This document shows, one piece after another, positions 49,956-59,600 of a stretch of DNA of 64,000 nt; within the stretch, counting starts at the first letter, position 1; every line of letters begins with the position of its first letter. Below the pieces are notes generated by a model. The model did no database searches. It worked only from the letters and a program-made list of their open reading frames with translations, and was not told the DNA's origin. This stretch comes from Thermomonas alba. Its GTDB lineage: Bacteria > Pseudomonadota > Gammaproteobacteria > Xanthomonadales > Xanthomonadaceae. Location of the stretch: the NCBI RefSeq assembly GCF_022419205.1, contig NZ_JAJOZU010000003.1, forward strand, positions 361,864-425,863, written 5' to 3'. Both the position numbers and the translations under genes were made by a program.

Positions 49956-51380
49956 ATGCAGCCGATGAGCGGCAGGTCCGGGCTACGTACAGATGCCAGC
50001 TTCCAGACGCGCAACGAGCACAAGGTCGAACAGTTGCGCGTACCGCCGCAATCGATCGAGGCCGAGCAGGCGGTGCTGGGCGGGCTGATGCTGGATCCAA
50101 GCGCCTACGATCGCATCGCCGACATGCTGCTGGAGGAGGACTTTTACCGGCGCGATCACCAGCTGATCTACCGCGCGATCCGCGAACTGGTGGAGAAGAA
50201 CCGGCCGTGCGATGCGGTGACCGTCGGCGAATGGTTCGACTCGCAGGGGATCGGCGAGCAGGTGGCCGGCGGCGCCTATCTGGTCGAACTGGCGGCCAAT
50301 ACCCCGAGCGCAGCCAATATCCGCGCCTATGCCGAGATCGTGCGTGACAAGGCGATCCAGCGACGTCTGATCGATGTCGGCACCAGCATCGTCAATGACG
50401 GGTTCCAGCCAGAGGGGCGCGATTCCAGCGAACTGCTGGCCAAGGCCGAGCAGGCGGTCTTTGCGATCGCGGAAGGGCATGCGCGCGGAAAACGCGATTT
50501 CATTCCGGTCAAGAACGCGCTGCGCGATGCCTTCGAGGTGCTGCAACGGCGCGCCGAGAACGGCAGCGGCGTCACCGGCCTGCCCACTGGCTATGCGGAC
50601 TTCGACAGGATGACCGCCGGCCTGCAGCCGACCGACCTGATCATCCTGGCCGCGCGGCCGGCGATGGGTAAGACCACCTTCGCCCTGAACATTGCCGAAT
50701 ATGCGGCGTTGAAGTCGAAGAAGGCGGTGGCGATCTTCTCGATGGAGATGTCTGCCGAACAGCTGGCGCTGCGCCTGATTTCATCGCTCGGCCGGGTCAA
50801 CGCCAAGCGGTTGAAGACCGGCGATCTGGAGGACGAGGACTGGAGCCGGGTCACCGGCGCCATCGCCCAGTTGAGCAGCGTCAAGATTTTCATCGACGAC
50901 ACTCCCGCGCTGTCGCCAGAGGTGCTGCGCGCCAAGGCGCGCCGGCTCAAGCGCGAGCACGACCTTGGGCTGGTGGTGATCGACTACCTGCAGCTGATGC
51001 AGGTGCCCGGTAACAGCGAGAATCGCGCCACCGAGATCTCCGAGATCAGCCGTTCGCTGAAGGGCCTGGCCAAGGAGCTGAACGTGCCGGTGATCGCGCT
51101 GTCGCAGCTCAACCGCTCGCTGGAGTCGCGCACCGACAAGCGCCCGCTGATGGCCGATCTACGCGAATCCGGCGCGATCGAGCAGGACGCGGACATGATC
51201 GTGTTCATCTACCGCGACGAGTACTACAACAAGGAAAACTCACCGGACAAAGGCCTGGCCGAGATCATCATCGGCAAGCACCGCAATGGCGAAGTGGGCC
51301 ACTTCAAGCTGAAGTTCTTCGGCGAATACACCCGCTTCGACAACCTCGCGCATGACGATGTGGGTCGCTATGAACAATGA
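49956..51380 (+). CDS. dnaB: replicative DNA helicase DnaB
   Basis: A 474-residue hexameric helicase. The N-terminal DnaG-binding domain starts PPQSIEAEQAVLGGLMLDPS. The RecA-like C-terminal domain has Walker A ARPAMGKTTFALNIAE, Walker B LVVIDYLQLM, and LRESGAIEQDADMIVFIYRD as the arginine-finger region. No intein is present; the length is normal. ATG 49956 precedes another ATG (49965); both give only non-conserved residues. The order rplI-dnaB-alr matches that of many gammaproteobacteria. Confidence 0.96.
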   Translation: MQPMSGRSGLRTDASFQTRNEHKVEQLRVPPQSIEAEQAVLGGLMLDPSAYDRIADMLLEEDFYRRDHQLIYRAIRELVEKNRPCDAVTVGEWFDSQGIGEQVAGGAYLVELAANTPSAANIRAYAEIVRDKAIQRRLIDVGTSIVNDGFQPEGRDSSELLAKAEQAVFAIAEGHARGKRDFIPVKNALRDAFEVLQRRAENGSGVTGLPTGYADFDRMTAGLQPTDLIILAARPAMGKTTFALNIAEYAALKSKKAVAIFSMEMSAEQLALRLISSLGRVNAKRLKTGDLEDEDWSRVTGAIAQLSSVKIFIDDTPALSPEVLRAKARRLKREHDLGLVVIDYLQLMQVPGNSENRATEISEISRSLKGLAKELNVPVIALSQLNRSLESRTDKRPLMADLRESGAIEQDADMIVFIYRDEYYNKENSPDKGLAEIIIGKHRNGEVGHFKLKFFGEYTRFDNLAHDDVGRYEQ

Positions 51381-51392
51381 GGCAAGGCTGCC

Positions 51393-52523
51393 GTGACCGA
51401 TCCGATGCAGCAGCGTCCGACCCGGATCGTGGTTGATCTAACTGCGTTGGCGGACAACCTGCAGGCCATTCGCGCACACGTCGGGGTGCCGGTGATGGCC
51501 ATCCTCAAGGCGAATGCCTATGGTCACGGGCTGGTGCCGGTGGCGCGCCACCTGCAGGCGTGCGGCGTGGAGCAGATCGGAGTGGCGTTCGTAGAGGAGG
51601 GCATCGCCCTGCGTCGCGCTGGAATCCACGCGCCGATCCTGGTGCTGGGTGGCATCCTCGGGCGCCAGGTGCAGCAACTGATCGAGCATGATCTCGAGAT
51701 CACCGTCTCCTCACTGGACAAGCTGCGCCAGGTCGAGGAGGCGGCGCAGGCGCTCGGGCGCAAGGCGGTAATCCATCTGAAGATCGACACCGGCATGGAG
51801 CGCATTGGGGTGCACAGCTATTCGTGCGGCCCCTTCATCGAGGCAGCGGTGGCCTCGCGCTGGTGCGTGCTCAAGGGCGTGTATTCGCACTTGGCCTGCG
51901 CGGACGATCCGGCATCGCCGATGACCGCGCTGCAGGTGGAGCGCTTCCAGGAAGCCTGCGCACACTTCACCCGCATCGGTGCGCCGATGCCGCTGCGGCA
52001 CCTGGCGAACTCCGGCGGCGTGCTGCATTTCCCCGACACCTGGCTGGACATGGTGCGTCCCGGCATCCTGCTGTATGGGGTGATGCCCGACCCCGCATCG
52101 CGGCCGTCGGTGCCAGTGCGCCCGGCGCTGTCGCTGCTGTCGCAGGTGGTGTACTTCAAGGTCGTGCGCGCCGGCCATCCGGTCAGCTACGGCGCCACCT
52201 GGGCGCCGGCGCAGGACACCCGCGTGGTGACCATCCCGATCGGCTACGGCGATGGCTGGCCGCGGGCGCTGTCCAACAACGGCGAAGTGCTGGTGCGCGG
52301 GCAGCGGCGGCCGATCGTCGGGCGCATCTGCATGGACCAGTTCATGGTCGATCTCGGCCCCGGCGGCACCGCCTACAACGGCGACGACGTGGTGCTGGTG
52401 GGAACCCAGGGCGAGCAGACGATCCGCATCGAAGACGTGGCGCAGCGAGCCGGCACCATCGGCTACGAGATCCTGACCAGGCTCAACGAGCGCATCCCGC
52501 GCGAATATCTAGGAAAGGTCTGA
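51393..52523 (+). CDS. alr: alanine racemase
   Basis: A 376-residue PLP enzyme that interconverts L- and D-alanine for peptidoglycan. The PLP lysine is K39 in VMAILKANAYGHGLVPVARH. Other conserved parts are DTGMERIGV, LANSGGVLHFPDTWLDMVRP and GRICMDQFMVDLG, and the catalytic Tyr is in GHPVSYGATW. The start is GTG 51393, 12 bases after dnaB, preceded by caagg. The last codons (after RIPREYL) and the stop come from the MITE-like element that begins about 52513, so the natural C terminus has probably been replaced by a few residues. Confidence 0.93.
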   Translation: MTDPMQQRPTRIVVDLTALADNLQAIRAHVGVPVMAILKANAYGHGLVPVARHLQACGVEQIGVAFVEEGIALRRAGIHAPILVLGGILGRQVQQLIEHDLEITVSSLDKLRQVEEAAQALGRKAVIHLKIDTGMERIGVHSYSCGPFIEAAVASRWCVLKGVYSHLACADDPASPMTALQVERFQEACAHFTRIGAPMPLRHLANSGGVLHFPDTWLDMVRPGILLYGVMPDPASRPSVPVRPALSLLSQVVYFKVVRAGHPVSYGATWAPAQDTRVVTIPIGYGDGWPRALSNNGEVLVRGQRRPIVGRICMDQFMVDLGPGGTAYNGDDVVLVGTQGEQTIRIEDVAQRAGTIGYEILTRLNERIPREYLGKV

Positions 52524-52686
52524 ACAACGCCATCCAGGCGTTGTCAGCCCACGCCAAGTCCGGTGCAGGCTTGGGCTGGGCTCACACGCATCCATCACAT
52601 GCTTGAGGGATGCGTGGCCGGCCCTCCCTGGCCGGCGGAAACCTTTTATGTCTTGAACACTCCCTACTAAGTTGATCAGAGGTTCC
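52513..52686. mobile_element. MITE-like palindromic element, copy 2 (about 174 bp)
   Basis: Opposite orientation to copy 1. One end reads aaggtctgaacaacgccatcc, and the other (reverse complement) ggaacctctgatcaac. Internal hairpins correspond to copy 1: aacgcc/ggcgtt, the cgccaagtcc/gggct region, acgcatc/gatgcgt, and ggccggcc/ggccggc. The flanks, ctag on the left and cttg on the right, form only an imperfect 4-base duplication, so exact ends are uncertain by one or two bases. It overlaps the alr stop codon. Confidence 0.75.
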
Positions 52687-52783
52687 CTTGGGGCACGCGT
52701 CCGACGGCTTGAGCTTGACGGCCCGCGTTGACCTCTCGCGCGGCGGCATGATTCACTCAGCGACACCGCTGGGGAGGGGAAGC

Positions 52784-54280
52784 ATGGCCACATCGAAACC
52801 GCGTTTGCAGGGTAGCGCCGCGTCGCAGCGTTCGCGCCCAAGGCGTGAGCCGATGTCGCGCGTCGATACCGCCTGGCTGCGGATGGAGCGGCCAACCAAC
52901 CCGATGATGATCACCGGCGTGCTGATGTTCGCCGAGCCGATGTCGTTGGCGCAGCTCAAGCGGGTGATTCAGCAACGCTTCCTCGCTTATGCCCGCTTCC
53001 GCCAGAAGCCGGTGGATGGCGCGACCGGCGCGCAATGGGTGGATGATCCGGATTTCGATCTGGACTGGCACGTGCGTCTGTCCGCACTGCCGGGCCGACC
53101 GGGCAAAGCCTCGGAAAAGCGCGCGCTGGAGCGCTTCGTCAGCCAGCTGGCGTCCAGCCCGCTCGATCCGACCAAGCCGCTGTGGCAATTTCATTTGGTC
53201 GAACGCTACCAGGGCGGCTCCGCGCTGGTGGCGCGCATCCATCACTGCTACGCCGATGGCATCGCTTTGGTGCAGGTGCTACTTTCGCTGACCGATACCA
53301 GCCGCGCACCGTCTGCATCCTCACGCCTGGATCGCGCCTGGCTCAAGCACGAGGCGGTGCCGGTCGCGCGTCGGGTTGGCGCGATGGAGCGCTACATGCA
53401 GCTTGGCGGCAAGGCGCTGGAGCAAGGCATGGCGATGATGCAGGATCCATCGCTGGCCACCTTGCTGGCGAAGGAGGGTGGGGAGATCGCGCGCGAGTTG
53501 CTCTATGCGCTGGCGCTACCCGACGACCCACCGTCTTTGCTGCGAGGCCGCCTGGGTGTCAGCAAGCGGGTCGCGTGGGCCGAGCCGCTGGATCTGGAGG
53601 AAGTGAAAGCGGTCGGGCGCGCGTGTGGTTGCACCGTCAATGACGTGCTGATGGCGGCGGCGGCGGGTGCACTGCGTGGCTACATGCGCGAGCGCGGTGA
53701 GGCGCTGGAAGGGGTGACCCTGCGGGCCACGGTGCCGGTCAATCTGCGCCCGTTGGAGCACGCGAAGAAGCTCGGCAACCACTTCGGCCTGGTCTTTCTC
53801 GACCTGCCGGTGGGCGAGAGCAACCCGGTGCGGCGCTTACAGCGGGTGGCCGACTGCATGCGCCAGCTCAAGCAGTCGCGCCAGGCGATCGTGGCCTACG
53901 GCCTGCTGGCGGCACTTGGCATCGCCCCGCAGCCCGTGCAGGAGCTGGCGCTGGAGCTGTTCAGCCGCAAGGCCAGCGCGGTTGCCACCAATGTGCCCGG
54001 GCCGCAGCAGCCGCTCTATCTGGCCGGCTGTGAGCTGCGCGAGATCATGTTCTGGGTGCCGCAGACCGGCTCGATTGGTGTGGGGCTGTCGATTCTCAGC
54101 TATCGCGGCAAGGTGCATTTTGGGCTGATCGCCGATGCGCGCCTGATTCCGGATCCGGATGCGGTCGTACGGCGATTCGGAGAAGAGTTCGAAACCCTGC
54201 TGTACCTCGCGCTGATGGGCGACTGGAGCCTGCCGCTGGACGCGGAGGGGGCGCAGGCCGTGCTCGCCGAAGCGTCGTAG
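52784..54280 (+). CDS. wax ester synthase / diacylglycerol acyltransferase (WS/DGAT)
   Basis: A 498-residue bifunctional acyltransferase for wax esters or triacylglycerol. The HHxxxDG motif is VARIHHCYADGIALVQVLLS. The C-terminal block has NDVLMAAAAGALRGYMRERG and the ATNVPGPQQPLYLAGCELRE (PLW/ND regions) of the family. The first conserved segment is SRVDTAWLRMERPTNPMMIT, so the true N terminus might be M at 52853, but ATG 52784 has a ggggagggga site. A storage-lipid role is family knowledge; no lipid operon is nearby. It follows the MITE copy 2 without an obvious promoter, which could lie in the element. Confidence 0.88.
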   Translation: MATSKPRLQGSAASQRSRPRREPMSRVDTAWLRMERPTNPMMITGVLMFAEPMSLAQLKRVIQQRFLAYARFRQKPVDGATGAQWVDDPDFDLDWHVRLSALPGRPGKASEKRALERFVSQLASSPLDPTKPLWQFHLVERYQGGSALVARIHHCYADGIALVQVLLSLTDTSRAPSASSRLDRAWLKHEAVPVARRVGAMERYMQLGGKALEQGMAMMQDPSLATLLAKEGGEIARELLYALALPDDPPSLLRGRLGVSKRVAWAEPLDLEEVKAVGRACGCTVNDVLMAAAAGALRGYMRERGEALEGVTLRATVPVNLRPLEHAKKLGNHFGLVFLDLPVGESNPVRRLQRVADCMRQLKQSRQAIVAYGLLAALGIAPQPVQELALELFSRKASAVATNVPGPQQPLYLAGCELREIMFWVPQTGSIGVGLSILSYRGKVHFGLIADARLIPDPDAVVRRFGEEFETLLYLALMGDWSLPLDAEGAQAVLAEAS

Positions 54281-54408
54281 GCGTGTCGTAGGCCTAACAC
54301 TGCGGCGCGCGTTCACATTCAGGCCATGTCGTCGCGTCTAGCCTCTGCATGGCGGCCACTCGCGCCAATCACCGTCATGTCATCGCGATCGAGAAGGAGC
54401 TCAATATC

Positions 54409-55083
54409 ATGAATAGCCAGCCATTCAAACTTGCCGTGCTCGGTATTTGTCTGGTCGCCTTCGTCTCCGGCTGCGCGTCCTACGACACGCAAGGCGGCTA
54501 CGACGACCACGCCCGGGCCAAGAAGGGCGCCCTGATCGGTGCCGCCATCGGGGCAGCGGCCGGTCTGCTGAGTGGTCAGGATGCCGTCGAACGCAGGCAG
54601 CAGGCGATGATCGGTGCCGGCATCGGTGCGCTGGCGGGCGCCGCGGTAGGCAACTATCAGGATCGCCAGGAAGCCCAGCTGCGGCGCGAAACCGCTGGCA
54701 CCGGCATCGGCGTGACCCGCGATGGCGATGTGATCAAACTCAATCTGCCCGATGGCGTCACTTTCGACTTCAACCGCAGCGACATCAAGCCTCAGTTCTA
54801 TCCGCCGCTGAGCGCCATCGCCAACACCTTGCGTGAATACGACAAGACCATCATCGAGGTCAGCGGGCATACCGACAACATCGGCTCGGATGCCGTGAAC
54901 CAGCGCATCTCCGAGCAGCGTGCCAATGCAGTGGCCAGCTACCTGATCGCGCAGGGCGTGCAGCCGCAGCGGCTCGAGGTCATCGGCTTTGGCAAGCGCT
55001 TCCCGATTGCCAGCAACGACACCGAGCAGGGGCGGGCGCTCAACCGCCGGGTGGAAATCCGCATCCTGCCGCTGCGCTCCTGA
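54409..55083 (+). CDS. OmpA-family lipoprotein with glycine zippers
   Basis: A 224-residue lipoprotein. The signal has a lipobox (LVAFVSGCAS). Two glycine-zipper helices follow (KGALIGAAIGAAAGLLSG and MIGAGIGALAGAAVGN). The C-terminal OmpA domain binds peptidoglycan: SGHTDNIGSDAVNQRISEQR with the following ANAVASYLIAQGV, and RALNRRVEIRILPL. It resembles the YiaD-type family and should tether the outer membrane to the wall. Start at 54409 has a aaggagc site. The gene precedes ssrA on the same strand. Confidence 0.88.
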   Translation: MNSQPFKLAVLGICLVAFVSGCASYDTQGGYDDHARAKKGALIGAAIGAAAGLLSGQDAVERRQQAMIGAGIGALAGAAVGNYQDRQEAQLRRETAGTGIGVTRDGDVIKLNLPDGVTFDFNRSDIKPQFYPPLSAIANTLREYDKTIIEVSGHTDNIGSDAVNQRISEQRANAVASYLIAQGVQPQRLEVIGFGKRFPIASNDTEQGRALNRRVEIRILPLRS

Positions 55084-55181
55084 TACGGCTCAGCTGCACG
55101 CCCCGGAACCCCGCGCAGGGGCGCGTGCGGCGGCCCGCGTCATTGCCGCAGATGGCAGATGAACGCGATCGCGTGTCGGGC

Positions 55182-55209
55182 TTGTGAACCACGGTATCGC
55201 CCCTATACT
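55182..55209 (+). promoter_or_regulatory. putative ssrA promoter
   Basis: ttgtga (55182-55187) and tatact (55204-55209) with a 16-base spacer, about 28 bases before the mature 5' end of tmRNA. The precursor would be trimmed by RNase P. Confidence 0.65.
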
Positions 55210-55236
55210 TGCACTGTCGTGAGTTCGACGCTTCCC

Positions 55237-55590
55237 GGGGGTGCACTGGCTTCGACGGGGGTCGCGAAATCGCACGGCGCATGCCGAGGGGGTAGCTTTC
55301 CTCGTAAATCCAGCTGCAAACTCATAGTTGCCAACGACGACAACTACGCTCTGGCCGCCTAAGGCCTAGCCCCGAACCCACTTGTGTCCGTGCTCGTGGA
55401 TGTAGGGTCATCATCACGGAATAGGTGCCGGCGGCGACCCGTCAACCGGCACTGAACCTCAAGCGGGTATGGAGTCCGGCGTGCTTCGCACGGTGTGTTG
55501 CCGGCCTCCGAGACCCAACACCGGGCTAAGCATGTAGTGCCGGGCATGGAGTGCCTTCGGACGGCGGTTCGATTCCGCCCACCTCCACCA
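55237..55590 (+). ncRNA. ssrA: transfer-messenger RNA (tmRNA)
   Basis: A 354-base tmRNA. The 5' end gggggtgcactggcttcgac pairs with the 3' acceptor sequence cacctcc-acca (55580-55590), and the T arm is ggttcgattccgcc. The tag reading frame is at 55330-55362 and encodes ANDDNYALAA followed by taa. Pseudoknots were not traced. tmRNA rescues stalled ribosomes with SmpB. An intrinsic terminator follows directly. Its 3' end is a well-known integration site for islands, and accessory DNA starts just after it. Confidence 0.95.
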
Positions 55591-55598
55591 TAATGTGA

Positions 55599-55630
55599 AA
55601 TCCCAACCCTTATCGGTTGGGATTTTTTTG
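55599..55630 (+). terminator. intrinsic terminator of ssrA
   Basis: Stem aatcccaacc / ggttgggatt with a cttatc loop, continuing into a seven-T run. It lies 8 bases after the tmRNA CCA end. Confidence 0.93.
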
Positions 55631-55888
55631 TCTGGAGCGCCAGTGTTGGCGCGGTTTTCGGCCTTGGCCTCTTGAGCGCGCCGCTCCTGAAGTCGCCGTT
55701 CCAGGCGCGCATTCCGCCGTTTTTCTCTCTCTGTTCTCTGGTGATCTCTTGAGCGTGCAAGTGCCGAATTCGGCTGTTTTCGCGGGTTCAAGGGTGGGCG
55801 GTTGCGGTTTTCGTCTGCTCAGGCGCAGGCGACCGAGAACGGAGAACGGCGGGGGCTGTGACGTTCCGTGTGGATGACACTACCCGGC
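55631..55888. other. intergenic stretch after ssrA
   Basis: No gene was recognised. It lies between the tmRNA terminator and the transposase remnant. No direct copy of the tmRNA 3' end was seen here. Confidence 0.4.
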
Positions 55889-56345
55889 CTATCGTGTTGC
55901 CCGTCCGGCAACGGGCGATGCCGTCAGCTTCAGAGCGCCGCGGGTGAGGTCGATGAGGGTGCGCAAGTGCTCGAAGGTGCGGAACCCGCACGCCCTGGCG
56001 ATGGCGGCCTGGATCGCGGCGCTGATGGATTCGGCCCGGGCGTTCGAGTGGCCTGCAGCCAGCCTGTTGCGGATGCCGTCGCTGTGGGTCTGAACGGTCT
56101 TCGCCAGTCGCTTGAACGGCGTCAGACCAGGATGTCGCGCAGCGCTGCTAGGCTCGCGCCATGCGGCAGTGCGTCATGTGCAACCCGTGCAGATCGACCT
56201 CGGCCTGGATCCAGTCGGCGGCATTCTTGCGCCAGCGCGTGCGCTGATGGCGGGCAACGTGCCGACCTCGTCCCGCCGCACCGTCTCCAGCGCTTCGTTG
56301 GCCAGCTTCACCAGAGGGAAGGGGCCAAAGCACGGCGCGGCGTTA
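55889..56345 (-). pseudogene. remnant of an ISL3-type transposase
   Basis: A degenerate transposase C-terminal half read on the minus strand in shifted frames. The last part, up to tag at 55891-55889, reads GLTPFKRLAKTVQTHSDGIR, then NRLAAGHSNARAESISAAIQ and ACGFRTFEHLRTLIDLTRGA, which match the end of ISL3-family DDE transposases (…N-x-E-x(…)GF). Farther upstream, in other frames, PFPLVKLANEALETVRRDEV and TRWRKNAADWIQAEVDLHGL recall the middle of the same family. It has at least two frame changes and no start. The terminal repeats were not found. Confidence 0.6.
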
Positions 56346-56615
56346 TACCGGGCCCGGTTTGTAGTCGCTGGGCAAGGGATTGCGGATAGCCCTGCGGGCT
56401 TCGGCAGGGTCACGGTCTGACGCTAGACAAAGAGGGGTTCTCGTTCGCCCAGGTGGCTGCCGCTGGAGTGCGGCTGGCAGCCGGGTGAGGCGATGGGTGC
56501 TGCGGACGGTGTGCTTGTCAGGCGTCGGTTTTGTTGGGCATCATATGAAAAATGGGGGGTAAATCGCATCGTGCAATGCGGTGCGCGCAACAAGCAAAAG
56601 GGAGAGAAGTTGTCA
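56346..56615. other. region upstream of the RHS gene
   Basis: No gene is supported. The base composition moves from GC-rich to AT-rich before the RHS start, with a ribosome-binding site gggagagaag at about 56599-56608. A promoter was not identified. Confidence 0.35.
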
Positions 56616-59600
56616 ATGTGGTCGATCGGGAAGGGGCTGCGTCTGTTCGCGGTGCTGGTGGCTATGTTTTTGGCCAGCGGTAAAGCGATGGCTATGATTC
56701 AAGTGTGTGTGGAAATTTCTCCGGAATACTCCTATGTTAAGGCGGATGGCACTGTAGTTGTTCAGGCGGCGAAGAGGCATTGCTATCAATATTATACTTC
56801 GCTTGATTTTGGGTATGGGGGCTTGGCGAGGCAAGAGAAAAGGTTTGATCAATATCTCGACAGGTGGTACGGCGGGGGTGGCTTTGATCGCGTGACGACG
56901 GATAAGGCCAATTCTCGAGATGCCGTAGTTAAGGCGGTGGAACCGGATTGCAATAAGGGTAAGACGCCCCAGAAAACCGACAAGCCTGTTATTATTGCGA
57001 CGGGCAACAAGGTTCTGGATGAAATGGATTTTATCGTGCCTTCGTACGATGAATATCCATTGGTTGTCGCCAGAAATTACGACAAATCGCTTGTCCGTAC
57101 TGGGATATTCGGGCCGCGTTGGGCGTCAAGCCTGGAAAGGACGTTGAGCTTCCAATATGGATCGTTGCAATGTCACGGTAGATTGGATCGGATTGAAAGC
57201 TGCGCGACAGGCGGTGCCGCCCTTGATGCAATTTATGCAAATCGCAGCAGTGGGTTTGCCTGGAAGTTCACCGCGGCATCTGATGGTCGTTGGGTGAGTG
57301 GGGATGAGGCTACCCTCACTGCATCCGGTTCTGGCTGGTTGTTGACCCTCAAGGATGGGTCAAGCGAGCTTTACGATGCCTATGGGCGTCCGCTCAAAGT
57401 GTCCGATCCGCGTGGCGTCGGGTTGACCTATGGCTATAACGCCAGCAACCAGCTGGCGACCGTGACGCATTCGTCGGGGCGCTCGCTGGCGTTGTCGTGG
57501 GCGGGCGACAAGGTGGCGGCCATCACCGCGCCGAATGGCAAAATCTACCGTTATAGCTACACCGCGGATGGCTACCTTGCCGGCGTCGTGTACCCGGACA
57601 ACCTGGGTACCCGGACCTACCATTATGAGGATGCAAATCAACCGGGCGGTCTGACCGGAATTTCCATTAATGGTGTGCGGTACTCCCGCTATGCCTATTA
57701 TCCGGATGGCCGGGTTGCCTGGTCTGGCCTGGAGGGTGGCGTTGAACGGAGCCAGTTTAAATACGGTGCCGATGCAACAGGCGAATATACCGAAGTCACC
57801 AATGCGCTGGGGCAGACGACCCGTTACCTGCTGACGAATGTGGATGGTCGCAAGATTGTGACCGGCGTGCGGCGCCCCCTTTCGCCGACCTGTGCGGCGG
57901 CCGCGCGCGACACCATGTACGACAGCAAGGGCAATGTTGACTATGAGGTGGACGCATACGGGGTCACGACCGATTACAGCTACGATGACGACGGTCGTCT
58001 GATCCAGAAGGTGACCGGAATCGGTTTGAATGGGGAAACCGACCAGAGCCAGATCACCCAGTATGTGTGGGATGCCACATACAAGACCCGTCTGAACGAG
58101 GTCAGGGTGTTTGCGGCCAGTACCAACCAGCTTTTGAACACCACCACCTACACCTATTATCCAGACGACGACAGTCGCAGGCGTCTGCTGAAAAGCGTCG
58201 CGGTGACCAATTACGGTGGCGGCACGGTCGGCACCCTGGTGACTTCGTACGACTACACCCTCCATCCCAATGGTCTGGTGGCGAGCATGACGGTGGACGG
58301 TCCCTTGCCCGGCACCGGGGATGCGGTCACCAAGACGTACGATAAGGCGGGCAACCTGTTGACCGTGACCAACAGTCTGGGGCATGTCACCCGCTATGAG
58401 GATTACAATGCACTCGGGTTGCCGGGCAAGGTCACCAATCCCAACGGTGGGGTGACCTGGTACACCTACAACGCCCGTGATCAGGTATTGACCGAAAAAC
58501 GATACGATGCCGGGGCTTATCAGACCACGACCTACAGCTATGATGCGCGTGGGCGTCTGAGCAGTGTCACCACGCCGGATGGGGTTGCCGTTCGCTATGA
58601 CTACGACAACTTCGATCGCCTGGTTCAAGTCTCCCGTGACGAGCTGTATTCGTCGTACGCCAAGGACGGCCTGGAGCCGCCGACGGCATTTGAGCGCTAT
58701 ACATACAACCTGCTGAGTCAGGTCACCAAGATCGAAACCGGGCTTGAATACTCCCGGGCGGTGGGGCCTGCCACGCTGCTGTCCTCACAACCCGGAGACG
58801 GGATGGGGATGTGGGTGTGTGATCCGGTCGACCCTTCCGATTGTGGCGGGCCCACGCGGATCTCGGTGATCCAGACCACCACCTATCTGGATTACGACAC
58901 GTCCGGATTTCTCAGTGCGCGCCGCGGGAGCAATGGCCAGCGGGTGACCTACCATTACAACGCCAATGGCGACCTGGATGCCGAGACCGATGCGCTGGGC
59001 AACCAGACCACATATGGCTATGACCGGCAGCGGCGGCGCAACCGGATCACGGATGCGATGGGCGGCACGACCTGGACCAGCTACACGCCGCTGGGGCAGA
59101 TCAGTCAGGTGATCGATCCGCGCGGGTTGGTCACGCAGTATGTGTATGACGGTCTGGGCAATCTGTTGAGCCAGACCAGTCCGGACACCGGGACAACCCG
59201 GTTGACCTACAACGCCGTGGGGCAGCAGACGCAGCTGCAGCGGGCGGACGGCAGTGTGACGACGTATACCTACGACGCCCTGGGGCGGCTGGCGACCGTG
59301 GCGAGTGGCGGGCAGGTGCGCACGTTCACCTATGACAGCTGCGGCAATGGCAAGGGGCAGCTGTGTCAGGCGACCACGACGGGCGGCACGGCGACCACGA
59401 CCCGGTTCACCTATACCCCGTGGGGGCAGGTGGCGACCCGGCAGGACAGCGTCAACGGTGCCACCGATACCACCACCTACAGCTACGACGGCATGCAGCG
59501 GCTGACGGGGATCCAGTATCCCAGCGGTGTGCGCGTGGGGTATGGCTATGCCGACGGGCATCTGTGGCAGATCACGGCCACGGTCAACGGTGTCACGATG

